Below are positions 1 through 7,903 of a DNA stretch of 64,000 bases, piece after piece (position 1 is the stretch's first letter; every line of letters starts with the position of its first letter). Source of the stretch: Beijerinckiaceae bacterium (GTDB taxonomy: Bacteria > Pseudomonadota > Alphaproteobacteria > Rhizobiales > Beijerinckiaceae); NCBI GenBank assembly GCA_947454485.1, contig CANGJJ010000005.1, positions 186,001 through 250,000 of the forward strand. Reading direction: 5' to 3'. The notes under the pieces were generated by a model. It made no database searches. It saw nothing but the letters and a program-made list of their open reading frames with translations, and was not told the origin of the DNA. A program made the translations under genes and the position numbers.

Positions 1-2
1 GG

Positions 3-236
3 GCGAGCACAGATCTGCTTGACCTTTACGACCGCCAGCGTCGCACGGTCGCGCAAGAATATCTGCAGCGCCAGACCATCGAGAACAAGAAAAACATTGA
101 GCAGAAAGATCCTGCCGCCCGCGAAGCCTTCTATGAGGAGCTGCGCGCCATCACCGCCGACCCTGACAAGCTGCGCAGCTATCTGTTGCGTGTTGCCATG
201 ATTGAGGGCATACGGCGTTCCAACTCAATCACCTAA
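3..236 (+). CDS. FAD-dependent aromatic monooxygenase, C-terminal fragment
   Basis: Open from the left edge in frame 3 and ending in TAA at 234-236; only about 77 C-terminal residues are present. The segment contains LYDRQRR, then AQEYLQRQT and ENKKNIEQKDPAAR, a pattern typical of the C-terminus of flavoprotein hydroxylases of the PHBH / 3-(3-hydroxyphenyl)propionate hydroxylase group. Such enzymes hydroxylate phenols or hydroxypyridines with NAD(P)H and O2. The FAD-binding half is outside the window, so family assignment rests on the tail only. It sits 16 bases before the next gene on the same strand and probably shares its transcript. Confidence 0.6.
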   Translation, partial: ASTDLLDLYDRQRRTVAQEYLQRQTIENKKNIEQKDPAAREAFYEELRAITADPDKLRSYLLRVAMIEGIRRSNSIT

Positions 237-252
237 AAACGGAGGGGCCAAA

Positions 253-1182
253 ATGGCACTGAAACTCGCAGTACCCGATCTCATCTCGAACTCTTATTTC
301 TCGGCTGTGGCCGCCATCGACCTTGGCTTCTTCAAGAAGGAAGGTCTCGATGTTGAGCTTGAGCTGATCTTTCCGGTCAACAAGACACTTGAAGTGCTGC
401 GCGATGGCGGCCTCGACTTTGTCGGTGGCTCGGCCCATTCCGTGCCCTTCGCCTTCCCCGAATGGAAGGGCGGCAAGCTGCTCGGCTCGCTGGCGCAGAA
501 TATGTATTGGTTCCTCGTCCTGCGCAAAGACCTCAAGGCCAAGAAGGGCGACATCAACGCCATTCGCGGTCTGAGCATTGGCGCAGCTCCCTTGGTTGAT
601 CTGGGCCTGAAGCGCCTGCTCACCGAGTCCGGCATTGATCCTGACAAGGATGTGAAAATCGTCCCCGTGCCCGGCGCCTTTTTGGGCGAGAGCAAGAATT
701 TCGGCGTTGCAGCTGCCAAGGCTCTTGGCGCTGGCATGATCGACGGCTTCTGGGCCAATGGCATGGGCGCGGAAGTCGCCGTCACCAGCGGCTATGGCGA
801 CATCATCATTGATGCGCGTCGTGGCGATGGTCCGCCCAAGGCGCTCAACTACACAATGCCCGCCTTGATCACCTCAGACGCTGTCATCAACCGCGATCCC
901 GAAGTAGCGGCCGCGGCTGTGCGCGCTCTGGTGGCAACGCAGAAGGCGATCAAGGCTGATGTGAAGCTTGCAACTGAAGTTGGCAAGAAGCGCTTCCCCG
1001 AAGCCGAGGCCGGCCTGATCGCGCAAGTTGTCGAGCGTGATTTGCCCTTCTACACTGCCCATATCACCCGCGAATTCGTGGCGGGTATGATGGAGTTCCA
1101 GCAGCATATGGGCCTCATCAAGGCGCCTGTTGCCTATGAGGACGTTGTGGCCACGCAGTTCTCGCATCTGTGGGATGCATAA
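253..1182 (+). CDS. NMT1/THI5-like ABC transporter substrate-binding protein without signal peptide
   Basis: A 309-residue periplasmic-binding fold of the NMT1/THI5 (SsuA/TauA-like) family. The ATG at 253 follows GGAGGGG at 241-247; the longer in-frame ATG at 202 lies inside the upstream gene. The chain begins MALKLAVPDLISNSYF with no signal peptide under either start, which is unusual for a solute-binding protein. Landmarks are LGFFKKEGLDVELE (about residue 32), VLRDGGLDF, PEWKGGKLLG and DGFWANGMG. It has a clear paralog at 50048-50980 sharing FWxNGM, RRGDGPP and PEVAAAAVRA. No permease or ATPase lies nearby. It may supply the pathway of its neighbours or may not be a transport protein at all. 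Confidence 0.8.
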   Translation: MALKLAVPDLISNSYFSAVAAIDLGFFKKEGLDVELELIFPVNKTLEVLRDGGLDFVGGSAHSVPFAFPEWKGGKLLGSLAQNMYWFLVLRKDLKAKKGDINAIRGLSIGAAPLVDLGLKRLLTESGIDPDKDVKIVPVPGAFLGESKNFGVAAAKALGAGMIDGFWANGMGAEVAVTSGYGDIIIDARRGDGPPKALNYTMPALITSDAVINRDPEVAAAAVRALVATQKAIKADVKLATEVGKKRFPEAEAGLIAQVVERDLPFYTAHITREFVAGMMEFQQHMGLIKAPVAYEDVVATQFSHLWDA

Positions 1183-1191
1183 GGAGCGATC

Positions 1192-1812
1192 ATGAGCGAT
1201 CTCGAAGTCTATAAACAGCAAGGTTTTGGCGCCAGCTCAGGCTTTGGCCAACGCCCTGCTTTGTTGATCGTGGACTTCGTGAATGGCTTTGCTGATCCCA
1301 AATATTTTGGCGGCGGGAATATTCCTGCCGCCATCGACAACACCAAAGTGCTGCTTGAGGCCGCGCGCAAGCTGAAGCTGCCGATCTGTTACACGCGCCA
1401 ATATTACGAGAAGGATGGCTCCGACCACGGCGTCTTCAATCTCAAAGCGCCTAATCTGGGCATCCTCACTGACGATCATCCCTCAAGCCATGTCGTCGAT
1501 GCGTTGAAGCCGCAGAGCGGCGAATATGTGCTGCGCAAGCTCGCGCCTTCAGCCTTTTTCTGCACCGATCTTGTGAACTGGCTCGCCTTCCGCAGTGTCG
1601 ACACTGTGATCGTGACAGGCTGCACCACATCAGGCTGTGTGCGCGCCAGCGTTGTGGATTCGATGAGCTATAACTATCGCACCATTGTTGCGACCGACTG
1701 CGTTGGTGATCGCGCGATGGGGCCGCATGAGGCCAATCTCTTCGACATGGGCCAGAAATATGCGGATCTGCATGACAGCTCCGCGATCATTGAGCGCCTG
1801 TCAAAGCGGTAG
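1192..1812 (+). CDS. Isochorismatase-family cysteine hydrolase
   Basis: A 206-residue cysteine hydrolase of the isochorismatase / N-carbamoylsarcosine amidase group, which usually cleave C-N bonds of amides. The triad is visible: Asp28 in LLIVDFVNGF, Lys116 in LRKLAPSAF and Cys149 in GCTTSGCV with the cis-peptide motif before it. The ATG at 1192 follows AAGGAG, nine bases after the stop of the binding-protein gene, so the two are cotranscribed. Together with the FAD monooxygenase upstream this resembles ring-hydroxylation followed by amide hydrolysis, as in nicotinate-type routes (maleamate amidase), but the substrate is not determined. Its 3' end overlaps the convergent AsnC gene by 12 bases. 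Confidence 0.88.
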   Translation: MSDLEVYKQQGFGASSGFGQRPALLIVDFVNGFADPKYFGGGNIPAAIDNTKVLLEAARKLKLPICYTRQYYEKDGSDHGVFNLKAPNLGILTDDHPSSHVVDALKPQSGEYVLRKLAPSAFFCTDLVNWLAFRSVDTVIVTGCTTSGCVRASVVDSMSYNYRTIVATDCVGDRAMGPHEANLFDMGQKYADLHDSSAIIERLSKR

Positions 1813-2259
1813 CGCCGTCGCATATTTGACTTGATCGAGAGCAAAGCTCGACTCGATGGAGGAGATGCCTTCGAGACGCGTGAGCTTTTGCTTGATGAAG
1901 CGCTCATAGGCGGAGAGATCCGAGACGACAACGCGCAGCAAATAATCGCGGTGACCCGTCATCAGATAACATTCCAAGACTTCGCTCCATTGCGCGACCG
2001 CCTTGTTGAAGCGCTCCAGATCCTCCTCGCGCTGGCGAGCGAGCTTGATCGACACAAAGACGCTCACCGGAAGGCCCACCGCCTTCTGGTCCAAAGTGAC
2101 CCCATAGCGCGTGATGATGCCGCGCTCCTCCAAAAGCTTGATTCGCCGATGGCAGGGCGAGGGTGACAGGCCCACCTTTTCGGAAATCTCCTGCATGGTG
2201 AGGCGGCTGTCCTGCTGCAGCAAGGACAGGATTTTTCGGTCAATCGCGTCGAGTTCCAT
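1801..2259 (-). CDS. Lrp/AsnC-family transcriptional regulator
   Basis: 152 residues from the ATG at 2259 (MELDAIDRKILSLLQ). The N-terminal winged helix-turn-helix spans about residues 4-60 (QDSRLTMQEISEKVGLS, then CHRRIKLLEERGII), followed by the RAM/AsnC ligand-binding domain with ECYLMTGHRDYLL. A longer open frame upstream is not used because it would cover the promoter. The gene faces the CaiB gene across about 160 bases that contain two palindromes, so it probably senses an amino acid or organic acid and controls that operon and itself. Confidence 0.92.
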   Translation of the reverse strand: MELDAIDRKILSLLQQDSRLTMQEISEKVGLSPSPCHRRIKLLEERGIITRYGVTLDQKAVGLPVSVFVSIKLARQREEDLERFNKAVAQWSEVLECYLMTGHRDYLLRVVVSDLSAYERFIKQKLTRLEGISSIESSFALDQVKYATALPL

Positions 2260-2261
2260 AT

Positions 2262-2278
2262 TTGGTATATTAAACCAA
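2262..2278. promoter_or_regulatory. Inverted repeat near the asnC start
   Basis: TTGGT (2262-2266), seven A/T-rich bases, ACCAA (2274-2278), ending three bases upstream of the AsnC start codon. The A+T-rich centre and position fit an Lrp/AsnC box for autoregulation. Binding is inferred. Confidence 0.45.
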
Positions 2279-2311
2279 TATAGCCCCCTCCAACAGCCCG
2301 CTGTCCTGAAA

Positions 2312-2331
2312 TTTTGCCTGAATAGGCAAAA
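2312..2331. promoter_or_regulatory. Palindromic operator candidate between asnC and CoA-transferase genes
   Basis: Perfect 7-base arms TTTTGCC and GGCAAAA around six bases (TGAATA), with further A/T complementarity outside. It lies between divergent promoters and is the best candidate site for the adjacent AsnC-family protein to control the operon starting at 2418. Confidence 0.5.
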
Positions 2332-2417
2332 ATTTGGGAAATTTCGCTCATCCCCCTCCTGTAGCGTTGGGCGCATAAATTGGCTGATTCCAGCCCCTGA
2401 GCGATGAGGACGAGAGC

Positions 2418-3611
2418 TTGAGCGGACCGCTGTCCAACCTGCGTGTGATTGAGCTGGGAACGCTCATCGCGGCCCCCTTTGCCTCGCGCCTGCTGGCCGA
2501 ATTTGGCGCGGATGTCATCAAGGTCGAGCCGCCGCAGGGCGGTGATCCTTTGCGCAACTGGCGCAAGATGCATAAAGGCACCTCGATCTGGTGGTATCTG
2601 CAATCGCGCAACAAGCGCTCGCTCGCCATTGATCTGCGCCAGAGCGAAGGACAAGAGATTGTCCGCCGTCTCGTCAAAGATGCGGATGTGGTGATCGAGA
2701 ATTTCCGCCCCGGCACTTTGGAGCGTTGGGGCATTGGCTGGGAGCAACTCAGCGCCATCAACCCTAAGCTCACCATGGTGCGCATCTCTGGCTATGGCCA
2801 GACAGGCCCCTCCGCACAGCGCCCCGGCTTTGGTGCGATTGGTGAGGCGATGGGCGGCCTGCGCTACACAACGGGCGAGCCCAATTCGCCGCCCTCGCGC
2901 ATGGGTGTGAGCATTGGCGATTCTATCGCATCTTTGCATGCTGTCTTTGGCGCACTCATGAGCGTCATGAATGTGAAGACCAATGGCGGCACGGGTCAGG
3001 TTGTCGATGTCTCTTTGTGCGAGAGCGTCTTCAATATGATGGAAACTTTGGTGCCTGAATATGATCTCTTCGGCTTTGTGCGCGAGCGCTCAGGCGGACA
3101 ATTGCCCGGCATCTGCCCGTCAAATACCTATCGCACCGCTGATAGAAAATTCGTCGTGGTCGCAGGCAATAGCGATTCCATTTTCAAGCGACTGATGAGC
3201 GCGATTGGCCGCGATGACATGGCGCAAGATGCAGCCCTGTCCAACAATGAAGGTCGCGTGAAGCAAGTCACGCGCATTGATGATGCGATCTCCACTTATA
3301 CGATGCAGCATCCATTGAAACATGTGCTCGATGTGCTGGATGCTGCAGAAGTGCCTGTCAGTCCGATCTATTCAGCCGCTGACATTGTGGAAGACGAACA
3401 GTTCCAGGCCCGCGACATGGTGGTGACGGAAACCCTGCCCGACGGCACCAAGGTGAAAATGCCCGGCATCTTCCCGCGCCTGACGGCGACACCGGGTGAG
3501 CGTCGCTGGCTCGGCCCTGAGCTTGGCGCACATACAAATGACATTCTGGCGAGCGCTGGCTATTCAGCCCAAGAGGTCGAGGCTTTGCGCAACAAGAAAG
3601 CCATTGCGTGA
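2418..3611 (+). CDS. CaiB/BaiF family III CoA-transferase
   Basis: 397 residues from a TTG start at 2418 preceded by GAGGACGAGAG; no in-frame ATG fits better. Family III transferases move CoA between carboxylic acids through an aspartyl-CoA intermediate. The chain shows the N-terminal LRVIELG, FGADVIKVEPP, NKRSLAIDL, DVVIENFRPG and GYGQTGP signatures, and the likely catalytic Asp168 in SIGDSIASL. Its stop overlaps the start of the HMG-CoA-lyase-family gene by one base, so the pair probably activates a branched dicarboxylic acid to its CoA ester and then cleaves it. Confidence 0.92.
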   Translation: MSGPLSNLRVIELGTLIAAPFASRLLAEFGADVIKVEPPQGGDPLRNWRKMHKGTSIWWYLQSRNKRSLAIDLRQSEGQEIVRRLVKDADVVIENFRPGTLERWGIGWEQLSAINPKLTMVRISGYGQTGPSAQRPGFGAIGEAMGGLRYTTGEPNSPPSRMGVSIGDSIASLHAVFGALMSVMNVKTNGGTGQVVDVSLCESVFNMMETLVPEYDLFGFVRERSGGQLPGICPSNTYRTADRKFVVVAGNSDSIFKRLMSAIGRDDMAQDAALSNNEGRVKQVTRIDDAISTYTMQHPLKHVLDVLDAAEVPVSPIYSAADIVEDEQFQARDMVVTETLPDGTKVKMPGIFPRLTATPGERRWLGPELGAHTNDILASAGYSAQEVEALRNKKAIA

Positions 3612-4546
3612 TGGCAGACCGTGTTGAGATATTCGAAGTTGTCGGCCGCGACGGACTGCAAAACGAAGCGCGCTTCGTTGAGACGCCCGACAAGATCGCG
3701 CTCATCAATGCGCTGTCTGGTGCAGGCTTCACCAAGATCGAAGTGACGGCTTTCGTCTCGCCCAAAGCCGTCCCCAATATGCGTGATGCTGCCCAAGTCA
3801 TGGGCGCGATCACACGGCGTAGCGGTGTCATCTATTCTGCGCTCGTTCCCAATCTGCGCGGCGCGCAAGCAGCGATCGACGCCAAGGTCGATGAGGTCAA
3901 TCTCGTCTTCTCAGCCTCGGCCAGTCACAACCAAGCCAATGTGCGCATGAGCTGCGAAGAGTCTCTGACGGCCCTCGCGCAGATCGTGACGGCCTGCAAA
4001 GAGGCGGGTGTGCCGGCCAATGTCAGTATCGCCACCGCCTTTGGTTGCCCCTTTGAAGGTGTGATCGCACCAGACCGCGTGCTGGGCTTTGTGGGCAATT
4101 GCGTCGATATGGGCGTTGCGGGCGTCACGCTCGCCGACACAACAGGCATGGCCAATCCTGCGCAGGTGTCGGCCCTCGTGAGTGCCGTGCGCGCCCGCTA
4201 TCGCGCCCTGCCTCTCACGCTTCATTTCCATGATACGCGCGGCATGGGCCTCGCCAATGTTTATGCGGCCTATCAGGCGGGCGCGCGGCGCTTTGATTCG
4301 GCCTTGGGCGGGATCGGCGGCTGCCCCTTCGCGCCGGGGGCCACCGGCAATATCTGCACCGAGGACACAGTTCACATGTTCGAGCAGATGGGCGTCCCGA
4401 CCGGGCTGAACTTGCCAAGTCTGCTTGAAATCGCCAAAACTCTGCCCGCGCTGGTTGGCCACGACACTTTCGGGCATGTGATCAAGGCGGGACGCTCCTG
4501 CGACCTGCATCCCCTGCCGGGAGGGGCCTCCGCGCAATCGGCTTAA
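3611..4546 (+). CDS. HMG-CoA lyase-family enzyme (retro-aldol CoA-ester lyase)
   Basis: 311 residues; the ATG at 3611 overlaps the preceding TGA, although a GTG at 3608 is also in frame. The DRE-TIM barrel signatures are clear: GRDGLQNE near residue 12, the metal-binding LHFHDTRGMG, and GGIGGCPFAPGATGN with the mobile-loop cysteine of HMG-CoA lyases. These enzymes split 3-hydroxy-3-methylglutaryl-CoA or related CoA esters. Coupling to a CaiB transferase suggests catabolism of a free 3-hydroxy-3-methyl dicarboxylate rather than leucine breakdown, because no leucine-pathway gene is present. The exact substrate is open. Confidence 0.88.
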   Translation: MADRVEIFEVVGRDGLQNEARFVETPDKIALINALSGAGFTKIEVTAFVSPKAVPNMRDAAQVMGAITRRSGVIYSALVPNLRGAQAAIDAKVDEVNLVFSASASHNQANVRMSCEESLTALAQIVTACKEAGVPANVSIATAFGCPFEGVIAPDRVLGFVGNCVDMGVAGVTLADTTGMANPAQVSALVSAVRARYRALPLTLHFHDTRGMGLANVYAAYQAGARRFDSALGGIGGCPFAPGATGNICTEDTVHMFEQMGVPTGLNLPSLLEIAKTLPALVGHDTFGHVIKAGRSCDLHPLPGGASAQSA

Positions 4547-4569
4547 GCCGACTACGCAACGGAGGCCTT

Positions 4570-4881
4570 ATGCCCAAGGGTTATATTATCGCACGCGTGA
4601 CCGTGACCGATCCTGAGTCCTATGCGCTCTATGCGCAGGGCTCGACAGCGGCCATCAAGAAATTCGGCGGCCGCGTGATTGTGCGCGGCGGTGCCCATGA
4701 AGCGCTCGAAGGCCCTGCACGCCCGCGCAATGTCGTGCTGGAATTCGACAGCTATGAGCAGGCCAAAGCCTATTATTATTCGCCTGAATATCAGGCGGCG
4801 CGTGCTCATCGCGTGGGCAAGAGCGAAGGCGAATTCGTGCTCGTCGAAGGTTTCGACGGCCCGCAGCCCGCACAGTCCTGA
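4570..4881 (+). CDS. DUF1330 domain protein
   Basis: 103 residues with an ATG at 4570 after a GGAGG-like site (ACGGAGGCC). It contains the DUF1330 pattern: GYIIARVTVTDPESYALYA, then KFGGRVIVRGG, then VVLEFDSYEQAKAYYYSPEYQAAR. The family is a small ferredoxin-like alpha+beta barrel, usually dimeric, often placed in catabolic operons, with no settled function. It follows the lyase gene by 23 bases and is very likely part of that operon. Confidence 0.88.
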   Translation: MPKGYIIARVTVTDPESYALYAQGSTAAIKKFGGRVIVRGGAHEALEGPARPRNVVLEFDSYEQAKAYYYSPEYQAARAHRVGKSEGEFVLVEGFDGPQPAQS

Positions 4882-4900
4882 TCATCCTGACCACCATCCG

Positions 4901-4926
4901 GGCTCTGCGCCTTACGGCACAGAGCC
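4901..4926 (+). terminator. Intra-operon hairpin before a Bug gene
   Basis: GGCTCTG (4901-4907) pairs with CAGAGCC (4920-4926), with an inner GCC/GGC pair around a TTAC loop and one C/A mismatch. No T-run follows, so it is more likely an mRNA-stability or processing hairpin between the DUF1330 gene and the Bug gene than a full terminator. Confidence 0.4.
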
Positions 4927-4975
4927 TGCATAGATAATGCGGACCCAAAGCAGGTCCTGGAGAGGGAGTATTGAT

Positions 4976-5983
4976 ATGAGCTGGTCTTTCGCGTCGCTGT
5001 CGCGGCCCAAGACTCTTTTTGCCTTGTCTTGCGCCGCTGTTGCGGCCTTTGCGGCCTTCGCGCAGCCCGTCATGGCGCAGGCATGGCCCTCGCGCCCCGT
5101 CACTGTCGTCGTGCCCTTCCCCGCGGGTGGCAATACAGACACGATGGCGCGCCTTGCGTCTGAATATCTGTCCGCCAAACTCGGCCAGCAATTCGTCGTG
5201 GAAAATCGCCCCACGGGCGGCGGCATTGTTGCTGCAGCCCAGATCGCCAAAGGCCCAGCCGATGGCTACACATTGTTCTTCGCTTCGGCTGGTCAGATGG
5301 TCATTCTGCCGATGATGCAGAAGGTCAATTATGATCCTGAAGCTGACTTCACACCCGTCAGCATTCTGGGCACTGGCCCCTTTGTTCTGGGCGTACGCTC
5401 GACCATGCCGGTGAATAATTTCGCCGAATTCCTCGACTATGCAAAGAAGCAAAAAGACGGGCTGAATGTCTCTTCGGCTGGCCAAGGTTCAATCGGCCAT
5501 CTGTCCGCAGGTCTTCTCGCCAAGCGCGCCAATTTCAACATCGTCTATGTGCCTTATCAGGGCGGTGGGCCCGCCATGAATGCACTGCTCAATCACGATG
5601 TCGATTTCTACTTCGGCAATGCGTCTGAGCTGCTGCAACATGCTGACGGCGGCCGCATCAAGATCCTCGCCGTCTCGACCTTGGATCGTATGCAACAGCT
5701 GCCCAATACGCCGCCCGTGGCCTCTGCTTTCCCCGGCTTTGAAACCTCATCCTGGAACGGCTTCCTCGTTGCCAAGGGAACCCCGCCCGAGATCGTCAAG
5801 AAGCTGATGGAAGAGACGATTGCTGCGAGCAAGGATCCCAAGATCGCCAGCCGTCTTGAGGCGCTGGGCATCAAGCCGATTGGCTCAACCTCAGAGGTGA
5901 TGGCTCAAGTGATCGCAGCTGAGCGCCCCGTTTATAAAGAGGCCATCGAAGCTGCCGGCATCATGCAGACCCGCAAGCAATAA
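4976..5983 (+). CDS. Bug/TctC-family solute-binding protein
   Basis: 335 residues; the ATG at 4976 follows GAGAGGGAG. A signal peptide ends near VMAQA (about residue 35), so the protein is periplasmic. It has the Bug landmarks: WPSRPVTVVVPFPAGGNTD, ENRPTGGG, ADGYTLF, and PYQGGGPAMNALL. Bug proteins bind carboxylic acids for tripartite tricarboxylate transporters, but no TctA or TctB gene is nearby. It is the last gene of the CoA-transferase operon and is followed by a strong terminator. Confidence 0.92.
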   Translation: MSWSFASLSRPKTLFALSCAAVAAFAAFAQPVMAQAWPSRPVTVVVPFPAGGNTDTMARLASEYLSAKLGQQFVVENRPTGGGIVAAAQIAKGPADGYTLFFASAGQMVILPMMQKVNYDPEADFTPVSILGTGPFVLGVRSTMPVNNFAEFLDYAKKQKDGLNVSSAGQGSIGHLSAGLLAKRANFNIVYVPYQGGGPAMNALLNHDVDFYFGNASELLQHADGGRIKILAVSTLDRMQQLPNTPPVASAFPGFETSSWNGFLVAKGTPPEIVKKLMEETIAASKDPKIASRLEALGIKPIGSTSEVMAQVIAAERPVYKEAIEAAGIMQTRKQ

Positions 5984-6000
5984 AGAGGGCGCATAGAATA

Positions 6001-6032
6001 AACCCGCCGCAGGCGACTGCGGCGGGTTTTTT
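6001..6032 (+). terminator. Rho-independent terminator
   Basis: Perfect 9-base stem CCCGCCGCA (6003-6011) / TGCGGCGGG (6018-6026) with a GGCGAC loop, AA before and a T-run after. It lies between the convergent Bug and GST genes and can serve the plus-strand operon; the reverse strand also has some T's. Confidence 0.9.
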
Positions 6033-6038
6033 GTTGGC

Positions 6039-6662
6039 TTAAGCCAGACCTTCCATCTTGATCGCCTTCTCCACCGCCGGACGCGCGCGCATGCGCTTGT
6101 AATGCGCGGCCAGATGGGGCGGCAGCTCTTCCTTCAGGCGATTGACCTTCCAATATTCAACATAGAAGACCGCATAATCAGCGATACTGGGCTGTGCGCC
6201 ACCGAAATAATCAGCACTGCCAAGCAGCGCATCAAAATGCGCCAGCCCCTTGTCATAGACGCCGCGACCTTTCTCCTTGATCGCGCCATGGTCATCCGCA
6301 TTGGGGGAGAAGTGCTGGGGCATCCACATACGCGTGAAGCCCTGCATATGAACGCTGGCGACAGCATAATCCACCGTCTCCAAAGTGCGCGCCATGCCTT
6401 CAGCATCTGTTGGCAGCAGCTTCTTGTCAGGATTGGTCATGGCAAGCCACACAGCAATGGCCGGCCATTCGGTGAGCAAAGAGCCGTCATCACGCTTCAG
6501 CGCAGGCACTTTGGACTTCGGATTCACGGCCACAAATTCGGGCTTGTACTGCATGCCCTTGGTGAGATCGACCAGCTCGAGCTCATAAGGCTTGCCGATC
6601 TCTTCCAGCATGAGATGAATCCCAAGGCTGCATGTGCCGGGTGAATGATACAAAGCGGTCAT
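6039..6662 (-). CDS. Glutathione S-transferase, beta-class-like
   Basis: 207 residues from an ATG at 6662 preceded by CGAGGAGAC. The N-terminal thioredoxin-like domain begins MTALYHSPGTCSLGIHL; Cys11 sits where beta-class bacterial GSTs carry their reactive cysteine. NPKSKVPAL and the Glu in LTEWPAI are the glutathione-site motifs, and an all-helical C-terminal domain follows. Such enzymes conjugate or transfer glutathione in the cytosol, in detoxification or in some aromatic pathways. It stands alone, convergent to the preceding operon. Confidence 0.9.
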   Translation of the reverse strand: MTALYHSPGTCSLGIHLMLEEIGKPYELELVDLTKGMQYKPEFVAVNPKSKVPALKRDDGSLLTEWPAIAVWLAMTNPDKKLLPTDAEGMARTLETVDYAVASVHMQGFTRMWMPQHFSPNADDHGAIKEKGRGVYDKGLAHFDALLGSADYFGGAQPSIADYAVFYVEYWKVNRLKEELPPHLAAHYKRMRARPAVEKAIKMEGLA

Positions 6663-6719
6663 GGATGTCTCCTCGTAAATTGTCATCAGTCTAGCGCGCG
6701 AGATAGCGCATGAAGAGCC

Positions 6720-7124
6720 TCAATCGCATTTTTGCATGACATGCATGAAGCCGCTCTTGGGCGTCACCATGATCAGCAAATTGCGATTGGAGATTTTCTG
6801 CAGCGACCAGATTTGCTGATCCTGCCAGCGCATGCCCTCACCCTCGCACACAAGCCGCACCTGCCATGTATTGCCGGTCTCCTTGAGACCCTGCAGGCGG
6901 CAGCCTGATTCATAATGGGCTGTGGCGCGCGCTGTGACTTTCATCAAAGCATCGCTCTCCATCTTGTCGAAGTCGCCGCGCTTGCAGCTGCGCTCTTCCT
7001 CCGGGCTTTGGGCCAGCCATTCGCCCTGCAAAGCGGGCGGAAATTGCTGCGCCTGTGCGCCGCCCAGTCCCAACAATATAAAGCCGCAAGTCAGGCTCGC
7101 AGCCCGCAAGATAGTCTTGATCAT
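6720..7124 (-). CDS. Small secreted protein of unknown function
   Basis: 134 residues with a clear signal peptide (MIKTILRAASLTCGFILLGLGGAQAQ, cleavage near residue 26, shown here for position only by its AQA end). The mature part has four cysteines (SCK, GCR, VCE and the penultimate residue), which could form two disulfides, and a GEW motif near its start. I do not recognise a named family. It lies between GST and MarR genes on the same strand and may be transcribed alone. Confidence 0.7.
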   Translation of the reverse strand: MIKTILRAASLTCGFILLGLGGAQAQQFPPALQGEWLAQSPEEERSCKRGDFDKMESDALMKVTARATAHYESGCRLQGLKETGNTWQVRLVCEGEGMRWQDQQIWSLQKISNRNLLIMVTPKSGFMHVMQKCD

Positions 7125-7185
7125 GTCCGCCCCATTACTAGTGATGGGAGCAGTATATTTCAGTCATCACCCAGACGCCAACCAG

Positions 7186-7818
7186 TCATCGAAAGGCAGT
7201 AGCCACCTTGCGTCGCCGTTTGGCAGGCGCTGGGCGGGCGGACGGGATGTGCCGCAGACCATGCGCAAGTCGACCACTCTTGGCCGCGGCATCTATGATG
7301 GGGAAGACCTGCGGGGCTTGCTGTGCCAGACCCGCCATGATGCCTTGCAAGGCCTCGAATTCGCTCTTGCTCAGACCGCCGAATAAAGTGTCATTGACCG
7401 GCTGCTGCACCTGTCCAAGATCCTGCAAGATCTGCCGCCCCTTTTTCGTCAGCGAGAGAACAACGCGCCGACGATCTTCAACATTGACGGCTTTCTTGAC
7501 GAGACCTGCGCGCACCAAAGCGTTCACTTCAATCGTCACAAAAGCCCCGCTCAAATGCAGATGTATCGCAAGTTGATTGACGCCTAAATCAGCTACACGT
7601 TCGCTCAGCCGCGCAATGGCGATGAGGATTGTATATTGCGCACCCGACAGGCCGATGAGATCGCCCAAGCGATTGCGCACCTCCTGCACCACAGCGCCGA
7701 AAGCCAACATGTCATGCACGAGCTGACGAAAGGCATGGTCATTGCCCTCGACCAGAAGTTCGCTGCGCGACACTGACGAGGGAAGACTGGATGACGAAGA
7801 AAGAAGACCTGAGCCCAT
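7186..7818 (-). CDS. MarR-family transcriptional regulator
   Basis: About 210 residues; the ATG at 7818 is chosen, but an ATG at 7836 and a TTG at 7845 are also in frame and no strong ribosome site decides. The MarR winged helix shows GLSGAQYTILIAIARL, then LAIHLHLSGAFVTIEVNALV, then the wing VNVEDRRRVVLSLTKKG with its typical DRR. A basic tail (PAKRRRK) ends the protein. It probably responds to a phenolic or other aromatic ligand. It is transcribed in the same direction as the downstream secreted-protein gene and directly follows the Bug/GMC cluster. Confidence 0.9.
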   Translation of the reverse strand: MGSGLLSSSSSLPSSVSRSELLVEGNDHAFRQLVHDMLAFGAVVQEVRNRLGDLIGLSGAQYTILIAIARLSERVADLGVNQLAIHLHLSGAFVTIEVNALVRAGLVKKAVNVEDRRRVVLSLTKKGRQILQDLGQVQQPVNDTLFGGLSKSEFEALQGIMAGLAQQAPQVFPIIDAAAKSGRLAHGLRHIPSARPAPAKRRRKVATAFR

Positions 7819-7903
7819 AGCCAATATGCACCCCATTGGGCGCAAATATGAGCTTGAGCTTAGCCTTTGTCTATGGGGTTACTGTTTGACGCTCCAGCAT
7901 GTC

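Noticed and set aside
2064-2939. 291-codon minus-strand frame covering the AsnC start region
   Set aside because: Shadow of the CoA-transferase and AsnC genes; composition is not protein-like.
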